A DNA stretch of 64,000 bases. Origin: Rhynchopus sp. YZ270_cl-10 (taxonomy: Eukaryota > Euglenozoa > Diplonemea > Diplonemida > Diplonemidae). Both the position numbers and the translations under genes were made by a program. The DNA is taken from the NCBI GenBank assembly GCA_964035575.1, contig OZ037881.1, positions 1,116,001 to 1,180,000 of the forward strand, read 5' to 3'. This document shows positions 1 to 9,723 of the stretch, piece by piece. The notes under the pieces were generated by a model. The model was not told the origin of the DNA and searched no databases. It saw nothing but the letters and a program-made list of their open reading frames with translations. Every line of letters starts with the position of its first letter. The stretch's first letter is position 1.

Positions 1-1058
1 CGAGGGACATCTGTGCGTTTGCGTTCCAGCAGCTTGGTGTGGGTGCCAAGGCGGCAAGGGACGTTGCCACTGACGCAGGTGTGGTCGACCTGCTGGTCCT
101 CATGGCGCGTGCGGCAGCGCACTCTCTACGTTGGGAGATCATCTTCACCCCGTTCCCAACCATCTTCGACCCGAATGATCCACAGAAGCGTATCCTCCAC
201 CCCACGCTCAAGAAGGAGAACATCAATCTGGTCCGCAAAATCTTCGAAAACTTCCCCTCAGCAAAGGAGCTCAACAGCACAGCCGACAACACCGACAAAC
301 GCATCATAGAGAAACAGCACAAATGGGCCTACCCCCTCCTGCAGTGGATCCTCAGCTCCAACACCAGCCATTTGGTAAAGCTCCGTAAAGAGCAACGCAT
401 CAAAATGGTCCACACACCACATCAATTCCTCCTCGTTTCAGCTGCACCAGCAAAGCAGGAACGGTTTGACGCTCTCAAGAAACAGTACAAAACTACCTTC
501 GCCTTTCATGGGTCTGCCACGGAGAACTGGCACAGCATGTATGTACCCCCTTTTTTTTCCCCTACTATCTTTTCTTTATTTTTCACTCCCACAGTTTGCG
601 GAATGGCCTGTACTCTGCGAGTGGTACGAAGTTTCAGGTGAACGGGGCTGCACATGGGAGTGGGATCTACCTGTCACCCAGCGCACAGATGTCACTGGGG
701 TACTCCCAGAGACACGTCAGTGAGGAAGACGAAGTGGATGGCGACCCGCCAGCCGAACAGGCAGGCGAACAGTACATCGGGACCAACATGGCCTGTCTCG
801 CCATCTGCCAGGTGGTGGATCACGATATCAAGAAGTCCGGGGACGTATGGGTGCAACCACACGAAGACCACGTGATCACACGGTTTTTGATAGTATTCGA
901 TGACGGTATGCATACACCTATTGGCCAATACGCCAGAATTTCCCAAATCCTACTCAAACCAACACACCCACTTCACAGCGCACCCACCCAGCCCTTCGCT
1001 GAATACGGAGAAGAAAGAGTTTGAAATGCAGCTTCGCAAAGTGGTGAAGAATATGTGA
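1..1058 (+). CDS. PARP6/8-like ADP-ribosyltransferase, 3' part (5' end outside window)
   Basis: The frame is open from base 3, so this is the C-terminal ~308 residues of a gene beginning upstream. Exons are 1-538, 595-905 and 979-1058, with GTATG/CAG introns at 539-594 and 906-978; joining them keeps one frame. Splicing recreates WHSILRNGL, as in vertebrate PARP6/PARP8. The catalytic domain shows the NAD-binding His in FHGSATENWHS, then GSGIYLSP with the conserved Tyr, then a segment aligning with the PARP6/8 C-terminus (DHVITRFLIVFDD). Enzymes of this type transfer single ADP-ribose units from NAD+ to proteins; that is family knowledge, not shown here. It is a close paralogue of the next gene, with long identical stretches, so the pair is a tandem duplication. 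The C-terminal tail and the insert after GYS differ between the copies. Confidence 0.88.
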
Positions 1059-1596
1059 AGCCTCTGTCCCACCTTATGGGTGTGGCTACCCCCCTTCCGA
1101 CCTCTATCCTGTCTGTACGAACGCTTTTTGGTCGTCAGACGAGAGCCCATGCGTATTGCGTACCTTTCGACACTCTGATTGAGGACGTGCTGTGTTGATT
1201 CTGTTCCGTCGCAGAGAGGCGTTTTGCCTGCGCGAAGAGCGCACCGTTTCTAACTTATATTTTTTTTTACCTTGAGATGCGCCAGAGGAATGTGGGTGGC
1301 CTGTCTAGGGCCAGACACAGGCCCATGCTCGCTCTCCGCAATTTGTGGGGAGCCCCCCATGCCCCTCCTTTTTGCTACAGTAGTTCAAGTTCATGACTTT
1401 GCTTGTCTCTTTTTGTGTAGTCAGTTTTAATGCATAGCATACGGCTGCCCTACCTTTCTCTGCTCTTGCTTTGCTTCCGCCACGCGAATTATTCTAACTA
1501 ACGCCGATTTACTGTGATTCGTTTTTTTTTGTCTGCAACATTGCTAATATGCGGGTTTTTTTCATCTCCACCAAGGGTTGTACACACTTAGAAACA
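1059..1596. other. Spacer between tandem PARP genes
   Basis: Contains the presumed 3' UTR of the first copy and the leader of the second, with a T-run near 1260 and another near 1522. No gene, hairpin or repeat copy was recognised. Confidence 0.6.
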
Positions 1597-3728
1597 ATGT
1601 CGCAGCTGGACGCAGATATCCAGGCCCTGCAGGATGAGCTTCCAGAGTACATCTCCTGGATAGAGCGGCAGGACGCCAGCATCGAGGTGTACCTTGCAAA
1701 CGACAGCAACGAGCCGTTCAATTTGATGTTGCCTGATGGGTACGACGCGTCCTACCCAAAGGGATGTGTGAGTTGTGTGTGCGGGGGGGATTTTGAGGAG
1801 CTGGGCGAGGGGACACTGGCAGTGCTGTTGGAGCGTCTTAACGAGAGTATGCACTTTGCACCCCCCTCTACACTCCCCACCCCCTCCCTCACAGAAGCCA
1901 GCCATATGTCGCTTCCGAGACAGCCGACTGCGATGTCAATGGACGACAGCGACGGGCTGCCGAGAGAGGATACCACAATGTCTGACCTAGAGGAGCCCAT
2001 GCACCCGCAGCTCATCCGCGACACGCTTGCTGTGCAGAAGCGCTACGGAAACGACTTTATTACAATACGGGAGGCAAAGCTGCTCGACAAAGTCTTCGTG
2101 ACTCTGATGCTGGACCTGAGCTACCTCTCTGCGTCGGTGTGCGACGCGTGGGGCCTTGCACCAAAGGCAGACAAGAAGCCTGTGTGCATGGAGTTTGAAT
2201 TCTCCCGTTCGGGCTACGTGGACACGGTGCGGTTTAAGGTGAACTGCTTTCAGGAGGGGCGTGAGTGGTGTGGTCTTGCGGGACAGCTGGAGAATATGTT
2301 GATCCTGATGCTTGATGAGGTGCTCAAGCAGCGCTCCGACGATATGAGCAACGGGGTCAACCCTTCCGTGCGGGCATTGATCGAATGCGGCTTCACAAGA
2401 GAAAAGGCACAGACAGCATTTGATGCGGAGGGCACGTTGGAAGCTGCACTGAAGCGTCTAGGGGGGCCAAAGAAGGCTTTCGACGCTAACAAGGCAAACT
2501 GCTCCAAGCCCGGTACACTGGAGGCATGCGACTCGAAGGAGGAGAAGAAGAGGATACCACCGTGTTTGAATGGGCTCTTGGTTCAGATCCTTGAGTACTC
2601 ACACTTCCGTATTAAGACCTGCCCTGAGTTTTGTGTGATTTGCGACCAGGCGCATATGTTCACTACGAACATGTTGAAGGCTACTGTGTGTTCGCGTGAG
2701 GTGTGTGCGTTTGCGTTTCAGAAGCTTGGTGTTGGGGCGAAGGCTGCGAAGGATCTTGCGACAGACTCGGGTGTGGTGGATCTGCTGGTGCTTATGGCGA
2801 AGAGTGCGGCCACCAGCGGGCGTTGGGAGATCATCTTCAAGCCGTACCCAACCATCTTCGACCCGAACGACCCCAAGAAGCGTATCCTCCACCCCGACAG
2901 CAAGAAGATCGAAACCGTGCGCAAGATCTTCTCCGCCTTCCCCTCCATCAAAGACCTCTACACCTCGCAAAGCCACGGCACCGAAGAGCAAATGGTCAAA
3001 ACCAGCAAATGGGCCTACCCCCTCCTGCAGTGGATCCTCAGCTCCAACACCAGCCATTTGGTAAAGCTCCGTAAAGAGCAGCGCATCAAAATGGTCCACA
3101 CACCGCACCAATACCTCCTCGTGTCAGCTGCACCAGCAAAGCAGGAACGGTTTGACGCTCTCAAGAAACAGTACAAAACTACCTTCGCATACCACGGATC
3201 GGCGACAGAGAACTGGCACAGCATGTATGCTTACACCTTTTTTTTTTTTTGCTCAATTTTTTATTCACCACCTTCAGTATGCGCAATGGACTCTTTAGTG
3301 CAAGCGGAACGGAGTTTCAGGTGAACGGGGCGGCGTATGGAAGTGGGATCTACCTGTCCCCGAGCGCGCAAGTTTCTTTGGGGTACTCACGGATGTCGTT
3401 GTCAGGTGCGGCAGGGGATTGTGAGAAGAAGTTGAAGGAGCTCGATAACTCCTCGCAATCGCAGTTCATCGGGAACAGCCCAGGGTGCATGGCCATCTGT
3501 GAGGTAGTCGACCACGACATTCAAAAGTCAGGCGACATTTGGGTGCAGCCGCACGAAGACCACGTGATCACACGGTTCTTCATTGTCTTCGACGAAAGTA
3601 TGTACAACATAATGACAACCCTTAAAAAACACCATTTCACAGAATTCCCGCCTAGCGGAAACCTGCACACCCAGTCGGATGCAAAATTCGCCACGCAGCT
3701 GAGGCAAGTGGTCAACCAGTTTGTCTGA
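1597..3728 (+). CDS. PARP6/8-like mono-ADP-ribosyltransferase with UBA-like domain
   Basis: Four exons: 1597-1846, 1895-3224, 3278-3597, 3643-3728, giving 661 residues. The start at 1597 (context ACAATGT, protein MSQLDADIQ) is chosen over an in-frame ATG at 1549, whose extra residues look like leader sequence. Around residues 245-285 there is a UBA-like pattern (small residue, GF, then AL..LGG), suggesting ubiquitin binding. The C-terminal third is a PARP fold: YHGSATENWHS with catalytic His, GSGIYLSP with the Tyr, and HEDHVITRFFIVFDE. The Cys-rich stretch before it (CPEFCVICD, then CSREVCAF) resembles the PARP6/8 region preceding the catalytic domain. The likely role is intracellular protein mono-ADP-ribosylation, possibly on ubiquitin-modified targets (inference). 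The first intron is 48 bp, a multiple of three with no stop, so retention would still give protein. Confidence 0.9.
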
Positions 3729-5273
3729 GGTCGCTTTCAGTTTTTTTGTCCAAAACCCAAGTCCTTCGAATCTTTTTTTTCCTCCAGAAATAGAGTCTTT
3801 AACCTAACGCAAGGACGTTGTGCTCTTCAGTTCCCTCTCCATTATGGTTGGTCAGGGGCTGGTGTGTTCATTCTGCATGTGAGAGTGGCTTGCTATCATC
3901 TGTACTAGAGAGACACGAGGACCATGGAAATTACATTTTTGTATCCAACTTGAACAGGAATGTCACAAAATAAAGGGGGGTTTTGAGACCGGGTGGGGTG
4001 GGGCAGGTCAACAGACAGTGTTTTATTTTTTGTTTTTATTTTTCAGTGACTAAGCATTGGCTTTGGGTCGCCTTTTTTTTTTTCTCTTATTTTTTTAGTG
4101 TCCAAAACACCTACGAATAGTACAGTGACTATGCCCAGCTCTTTGCTCCCTTCTTGCACACTTATTTATAGCGCTTTTTTTGTTCTCTATTTTTTTTTTA
4201 AATCTGACGTCCTGTTTGATCTCTGCGAGTTTTTTTTTTTGTTTTTTTTTTGTTTTCAACGTGTCTCTTGTCTCGATTACCGCTCCTTTTGCCCCTGGGT
4301 TTGATTTAGCCTTTTCTAGCCGGCAAAATCTGACAAATACTCTAACCACGGTCACAGGGTTGGGAATAGAGAAAAGAGAGAGAGAGAGAGAGAGAATGTT
4401 GCAGGACAGGGTTTTAAAAACAACTGCGTTTTTTGGAATAGCAGAGTTCGTAATCTAATACATACCCAACTACAACTTTTTTTCAAAAAAACTGAAAAAA
4501 AAAAGCCAACGATTTCTAAGCTAGGTTCTGACAAACTTTTTTTCTTTTGTTTAGGCCCAAAGGTCTATTTTCACTGATATTGGTGACAACACCTCCCCTT
4601 TTTATGTTTAGGAAGGAAACTTCCTCTTTAGCCCTGCCGACTCCATTTTCTTGGAGCTTCCGGGACCGCACATACTCTGTTTCTAAAAGGAATGGGGAAC
4701 AAAAGCTTTCAAAAAAAAAAAAGGTACAAAACCTACATTGTGTACAGATGCTACCTAAGTAGGTGATTTGTCGATAAAAAAGAAAAGAGTAGTTCTGCTA
4801 TTTTGTGCATCCGTTGTGCATTGGATGTTAGTGGGGGTTCCATAGAGCCAGAGAGGGTAGAGTGAAAAAAAATAATTCCAATTTGATGGGAGCCAGGTCA
4901 TGCGACCTGAATGCCATTCCCCCTCCTCCCCTCTCCCCTCTCCCCCCCCGGAATGCGGCGGGTCTCCATCCTCCATTTCCATTTTTAAGAAAAAAAAAAA
5001 GAAAATGCAAAACGTGAATCCGTATCCCCCCCCTCCAGTTTTTTAGTTTTTTTATCACGCCGATCAAAAATCCTCATCGCCTGGCTGCTATCTAAGTGAT
5101 AGTGGTCTATAATCAAACAATTTTTTTTTGTCACCTCATGAAGGAAAGCCGTCGCGAGAGGCCTTTCTATTTCAAGCCGTTTTTCTTTCCCCCTTTCCAC
5201 CCCTCCCAACTCCAGAGAAACGAAACCGGAGGGGGGGTTTTTTTTCCCCCCACACCCAACCCCTTCCTCCACC
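3729..5273. other. AT-rich spacer with homopolymer runs
   Basis: No supported gene. It contains many T and A runs of 8-12 bases, a (GA)n microsatellite at about 4376-4394, and a strongly pyrimidine-rich stretch at 4918-4950. Near 4050 and 4755 are weak matches to the dispersed repeat modules described elsewhere in the window. Confidence 0.6.
5127..5185 (+). repeat. Dispersed repeat, 'TCACCTCATGAAGG' head
   Basis: Begins with TTTGTCACCTCATGAAGGA, shared with copies at 47159 and 51982, and continues into GAGGCCTTTCTATTTCAA, which resembles the 3' module of the ~120-bp family at 12226, 30705 and 63660. It therefore looks like a mosaic of two repeat modules just upstream of the splicing-factor gene. 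Confidence 0.55.
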
Positions 5274-7031
5274 ATGGCCGACACTGACGTGGATGTGGAT
5301 GTGGACGCGCTCTTTCAAGAGGTCGAGGCTGAGGAGGCACAACAGGTTGCTGCAGCTCAGGGACCCGCACCACGTGTCCCAAGCAAAAGCCTTTCTCGCA
5401 GTTTGAGCCCTGATGACAGACGGAAGGAGAGACGTGATGAACCGAAACGGAGAAGAGACGAAAGGGACAGAGATAGACGGTCCTCTCGGGACAGAGACAG
5501 AGACAGAGGTGACAGACGTCGCAGAGATGAAAGGGACAGAGACCGGGATCGCGACAGATACCGTGATGACGATAGACGTGAGAGAAGAAGCGATCGTGAC
5601 AGAGACAGGGACAGACGGGACCGAGACAGAGACAGAAGAGACCGCAGAGATCGTGAGGACAGAGACCGCGACAGAGAGAGGGACCGTCGTAGCAGAAGAT
5701 CCCCTGAACGAGAGTCGCGTCGGAGACCCGAACGCGAGCCCCCTGCCGTTCAGGAGCCAGAACCTGTCGTGGAGAAGCTGACGCAGGAGGAGATCATGGC
5801 GCGGCAGATTGAGCGGGATAAGAGAACCGTGTTTGTGTCGTCGTTGCATCCGAAGGTGGATGACTTTCATTTGTTCGAGTTTTTCAGCACGGCGGGGAAG
5901 GTACGCGACGTGCGCATGGTGACCGACAAGCGAGGGAAGAGCCAGGGCTTCTCCTACGTCGAATTCTATGACCCTGCCTCAGTAGCAGGCGCACTGAACA
6001 TGGCAGGGTCCCTCATCCTAGGCCACCCTGTCGCAGTCAAGCTCTCTGAGTGCGAAAAGAACGCCGCATACGAGCTAGCCGCAGACACCGCAGGCGACGA
6101 ACTGAACGCCCTCCTCCAGTACAAAACGCGTCTCTACGTCGGGAACCTCTCCCCAAAACTCTCGGAAGAAGATTTGACCAAGATCTTCTCCCACATAGGC
6201 GAGCTTGAGTACGTCCGTGTAGACAAAGACCCGCAACGCGAGAACATCAACTTCGCATATGTCAAATACAAAAGCGAAGAACACCAACAAACCGCACTCA
6301 CCTCCTTCAACGGAGAAGAAGTTTTGGAACACAAATTCCAGATCGGCATTGTACCTGAAGAAGAGGTGTTGGCAATCGCCGCTGTCGCTCCGCCTCCTGC
6401 TGTTACGTTGCCACCACAAATTGGCTTTGATGATAAGACAATAGACACCCAAGCACGTCTCGCTTTAACAGCAAAGATGTCAAACGGATCTGTAGTAGCC
6501 CCAGCACCACCACTTCCCTTGACAGCACCTCCCGTCGCAATGATGGGGGTGTATGGCGCTGCACCTCCTCCACCAGGCTTTCCTGTCCTTCCTCCACAAG
6601 GTCTGGCCATGCCCCCGGGCATGCAGAGTGGGGTGTACAGCGCACCACAGAACATGTATGCGCCTCCAGTAGGGGTACCGCCCCCGACGCCTTTGGGAAT
6701 GAATGCAATGAACGCTGCGCCAGATACCTCCAGGTCCACGTGTCTGCTGTTGACGAACCTGTTTGATCACAAAGAGGAGGAAGACGACGACTTCGATGAA
6801 GACATCAAAGAAGAGGTGGCAGAGCAAGTGAAAGCCTTGGGGGCAGTGTTGACACATATTCATGTAGACAAATATTCGGCTGATGGAAGCGTCTGGATGA
6901 AGTTTGCGGACAGAGCAAGTGCAGAAAAGGTTGACACAAACATGAACGGCCGTTGGTTCGCAAAAAGAAAAATTAAGACCGTATTCATCCCCCCATCAGT
7001 CTACGCGCAACGCTGTCCGGAGGCAGCATAA
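5274..7031 (+). CDS. RBM39-like: RBM39/CAPER-type (CC1-like) splicing factor
   Basis: Single-exon gene of 585 residues with start context CCACCATGG. Residues ~45-155 are an Arg/Asp/Ser-rich domain made of alternating RD, RDR and SRR repeats, which replaces the classical RS domain. RRM1 (about 183-260) has VFVSSLH as RNP2 and KSQGFSYVEF as RNP1. RRM2 (about 283-360) has RLYVGNLS and NINFAYVKY. A Pro/Gly/Met-rich linker follows. The C-terminal UHM-type RRM (about 485-580) carries NGRWFAKRK, including the R-x-F motif that binds UHM-ligand motifs in U2AF/SF3B1-type partners. Domain order and the FFSTAGKVRDVRM segment match RBM39 rather than U2AF65. It is expected to act in the nucleus in 3' splice-site recognition, which fits the intron-bearing genes around it. 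Confidence 0.93.
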   Translation: MADTDVDVDVDALFQEVEAEEAQQVAAAQGPAPRVPSKSLSRSLSPDDRRKERRDEPKRRRDERDRDRRSSRDRDRDRGDRRRRDERDRDRDRDRYRDDDRRERRSDRDRDRDRRDRDRDRRDRRDREDRDRDRERDRRSRRSPERESRRRPEREPPAVQEPEPVVEKLTQEEIMARQIERDKRTVFVSSLHPKVDDFHLFEFFSTAGKVRDVRMVTDKRGKSQGFSYVEFYDPASVAGALNMAGSLILGHPVAVKLSECEKNAAYELAADTAGDELNALLQYKTRLYVGNLSPKLSEEDLTKIFSHIGELEYVRVDKDPQRENINFAYVKYKSEEHQQTALTSFNGEEVLEHKFQIGIVPEEEVLAIAAVAPPPAVTLPPQIGFDDKTIDTQARLALTAKMSNGSVVAPAPPLPLTAPPVAMMGVYGAAPPPPGFPVLPPQGLAMPPGMQSGVYSAPQNMYAPPVGVPPPTPLGMNAMNAAPDTSRSTCLLLTNLFDHKEEEDDDFDEDIKEEVAEQVKALGAVLTHIHVDKYSADGSVWMKFADRASAEKVDTNMNGRWFAKRKIKTVFIPPSVYAQRCPEAA

Positions 7032-7387
7032 ATGAGAGGAAAAAAAATAAGGGAGGAGGAGGAGAGGGGGGTAGAATAACAGAAAGGATCCTGGGGTATG
7101 CTTCCCAGGGGGGTGGGTGTTCTGATGATTTTATTGGAATGCTTACTATATTTTTTTTTGCTATTTTGGTAAAATAATTCGTCAAAATACACAAAAGCTT
7201 CATTCGATTCGTGGGAGGTCAGGGTAGGGGGAGGGGGGGTTTTTTTTTTGGGTCATCCGTCGGACTCCTAGTTCGGTAATCGGTGGTGGGGATTTGGGGT
7301 GGGGTAAGTTGCAAACTGATGAGACGCATCCTATAATGCGAAATGGAATGCGTCAGTAACAAAGAAAAGAAAAGAAGAAAAAAAAAA

Positions 7388-7446
7388 TAGTGGAGTTCAT
7401 ACTGTGTCTCATGCGGTGTCTGCACTAATACAACCAAGTTTTCAAA
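7388..7446 (+). repeat. Dispersed repeat, 'AGTGGAGTTCAT' type
   Basis: Shares AGTGGAGTTCAT, then GTGTCTRCACTAATACAAC and CAAGTTTTCAAA with 28872-28925. Weaker copies lie at 7548-7611, 30524-30562 and, inside a calcineurin B intron, 40603-40653. Confidence 0.65.
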
Positions 7447-7467
7447 AAAAAAAAATCCTTCCGTGGT

Positions 7468-7536
7468 TCAAAGGCTTCGGTCAACATTGAGTACAAACCC
7501 TATAAGCCCTAAGTGGGTTCTTAGGTGATTGTCGAC
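7468..7536 (+). repeat. Dispersed repeat, 'GGCTTCGGYCAACATTGAG' type
   Basis: The core is shared with 11797-11873 (inside an intron), 56165-56240 and 63402-63441 (inside an intron). This copy and the 11797 copy also share a downstream GGTG(G)...TTA(C/G)...GTCGAC-like end. Confidence 0.6.
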
Positions 7537-7984
7537 AAAAAAAAAACAGTGGAGATTGCACAAACTGTGGCAACACAACCCGAGGCAACTACACTACTCC
7601 AACAATTTAACAAAAAAAAAAAAATCCAAGGCAAAGGTTCTCATCTTTTCCAAATGCACATTTTTTTTTGAAGAAAATACGAGCAGGGGAAAAAAATGAA
7701 GCAAAGGTTGTATGTTTCTAAGATGACTAAGCGTAAGAGGCTAATATCATCAACTTTTCTCTTAATTATTGTTTTTTTGTTTGAAACGTTTTTTTGCACC
7801 GATTTTTTTTGATAATAATAGCAACACATCCTGGAAGGTTCGGGATCCGTCGCAACAATAAAAAAGGGGGGTCACCTTCCTTTACCTTTTTTGGATTTCG
7901 CTGTGCTTCTCATTTCATTGCATGAGCTCGACTATGATGCGTTTTAGCACATTTCAACTATTTCATTTGCTCAAAACTCTCCAA

Positions 7985-8421
7985 TGGTGCTTCCCGGGGG
8001 GTGTGCATTTCACAAATTTTCACAACACGAAAACCGCTACAAAATTGTGAAGGCTGGTGAAAAGTGGTGAAAAATTGTGAAAAAATGTGAAAAGTTGTGA
8101 ATAGTTGTGAAAAGTTGTGAATTGATTTTTTTTTTTGTGTGCTTTTTTTTTGGGCGGGGTGGTGACCCACCCATTGAGGGGTACGCTGGGATTCACAAGA
8201 TAGAACGTGATGTGGTGTACCTGTGTACCTGTGTACTGTGTGATGTGCGGAAATGACGAGAACTTGTCCATTTCGGCAAATTGACCCCACCACTGGCCGT
8301 ACGGATTCCGGAAATGCAAATGCCGGCGTTTAAGAGCTTCACCAACGAGAGAAAAAAGGGTAGTGAAAAGTTGTGAATTGAATTGAAAATTTGTGAAATG
8401 CATACCCCCCGGGAAGCACCA
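7985..8421. mobile_element. Fold-back, MITE-like element (437 bp)
   Basis: Terminal inverted repeats of about 38 bp begin TGGTGCTTCCCGGGGGGT on the left (7985) and read the same on the complement from 8421, with only a few differences. The left half contains a short tandem repeat with unit near GTGAAAAGTT (8035-8120). The right half (about 8240-8325) is, in reverse, the same module (CCGGCATTTGCATTT, GGTCAATTTGCCGAAATGG) found twice in the Harbinger-like element at 16531-17324. No clear target-site duplication or coding capacity is visible, so the superfamily is unresolved. Confidence 0.7.
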
Positions 8422-8561
8422 GTCCATAAAATTTGCGTTTTCTCCTCGCAATCCGGAAAAATCGCACAACAAAATGGACGAATTCAATATTCGGTACTTA
8501 ACAAAATGCCCCCTTTATCCTCTTCTTTTTCAGGTTTATTTTGACTCGATACACAACAACT

Positions 8562-8879
8562 ATGTACAACAACGGGTACAACCAGATGCAAGGCATGCAG
8601 GGAATGCAGGGACAGGGTTTCTATGGGCAGCCGCAGATGTCTCTCCGTGGCCACTACTACCCGAACATGCCTCAGAACAACTGCTACCCGCAGCAGGCCT
8701 GCCAGCCCTGCCAGCCATGCGCCACACAGTGCGGACCCATTGCTATCCCCAGGGGCACACACTGTACTTCACTCTGCCAGATAAAGATGTGGAGCCCACC
8801 GGTGCCGCAGATTGTCGTCCGCACCACATGCTCGACAACGCAGACCTGCTGTGCACCCATGCCATGCCCACCGTGTTAA
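8562..8879 (+). CDS. Small Cys/Gln/Tyr/Met-rich protein, unrecognised
   Basis: Single-exon reading frame of 105 residues beginning at ATG 8562 (context CAACTATGT). The N-terminal 35 residues are Asn/Gln/Met/Gly/Tyr-rich with repeats of MQGMQG, without a signal peptide or membrane helix. The rest contains about 13 Cys in short spacings (QACQPCQPCATQC, then CTS..C, then TTCSTTQTCCAPMPC) with many Pro. Codon choice is narrow, as in the abundant genes of this window, which suggests strong expression. An AG following a pyrimidine tract lies 29 bases upstream of the start. The composition suggests a structural or metal-binding protein, but no family is recognised. It lies between two transposon-like elements without overlapping either. 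Confidence 0.7.
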   Translation: MYNNGYNQMQGMQGMQGQGFYGQPQMSLRGHYYPNMPQNNCYPQQACQPCQPCATQCGPIAIPRGTHCTSLCQIKMWSPPVPQIVVRTTCSTTQTCCAPMPCPPC

Positions 8880-9614
8880 AATCATCGATTCAGCATTTTA
8901 TCCCATTTTTTTTTTTTGAGTCGATTGATGGTGTTCAAAAATTGCATTTGGTGCGTCCCACCCTTTGCATGAGCTCAACTGAGATGCATTTTAACACAAA
9001 AAAATTTTAACCACTCTTTGATAGGGTTCTTGTTTACCTACGCTCTCTCGCTCTCTGATGATTACTGATGCGTAGAATATCATACCCAAAAAGAAAGTGT
9101 CATTTGTCGTTCCCTCACCCAGTTGTTTGATGCATTGACGCTTCCGTAGACACTATCTCTCATCTGTTGGGGGGTGTTGCGGAGCACGGTTGGGTGAACG
9201 ATGTGACACTTTCTGCTCACAAAGAAAGTGCGTTTTAAAAAAATATACTCATTTAGAATAAGGGTGGGGCGATCGAAGGAGGGTGGGAATAGTTATTTCC
9301 CCTTTCTTCAAAAAGGTCAAATTATGCGATGCCTACTGTGTAGGGTGGTGTAGTGCATCTGTCTCAGGTTTTCTTAAACGTTCCCATTCCCTTTGTCTGT
9401 ACACGTTCCTCTCCCCTATGTATTCGTTTAGGCTTTTTTTTTTTGTAGAAGTGTCGCTTTGCAAAGTGGCATTTTTTATTTTGTTATTTTGTCTTTTCTT
9501 TTGCCTCTATAAAATTGGTAGTATAAATTGTATCTAAAAAAAAGTTCTGTTTTGTTGACCATTTTAGTGTTTATTCATCATTCATTTTTACAGTTTCCCT
9601 GTCAGCAACTCTCA

Positions 9615-9704
9615 AGTGGAAGACTCCGGGGTTCGATAACCCACGGAGTGTCAGTGCTTGCGTCCAGAGGCGGTTTTGCACTATCAACTTCACTTTTTTT
9701 TCTC
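9615..9704 (+). repeat. Dispersed repeat, 'GGGTTCGATAACCC' type
   Basis: Head contains GGGTTCGATAACCC (a 5-bp-stem palindrome), then TGCTTGCGTCC, then the shared 3' module TTTTGCACTATCAACTTCAC followed by a T-run. Related copies: 46119-46180 and 52720-52810 (same order), 53252-53305 (3' part). This copy ends about ten bases before the target duplication of the adjacent transposon. Confidence 0.65.
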
Positions 9705-9723
9705 TGTACTTTTTTTACAATTA

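Larger units (their letters stand above)
7032..8561. other. Spacer with repeats and a fold-back element
   Basis: No gene supported. It holds two dispersed repeat copies (7388-7446, 7468-7536) and the inverted-repeat element at 7985-8421. A ~40-bp sequence at 7918-7957 (TTGCATGAGCTC...) recurs in direct orientation at 8965-9001, so two copies bracket the fold-back element and the small gene. Confidence 0.6.

Noticed and set aside
9630-9646. GGGTTCGATAACCC as a tRNA T-arm / Pol III B box
   Set aside because: The loop is one base off the tRNA consensus and there is no upstream A box or cloverleaf; kept only as part of a dispersed repeat.
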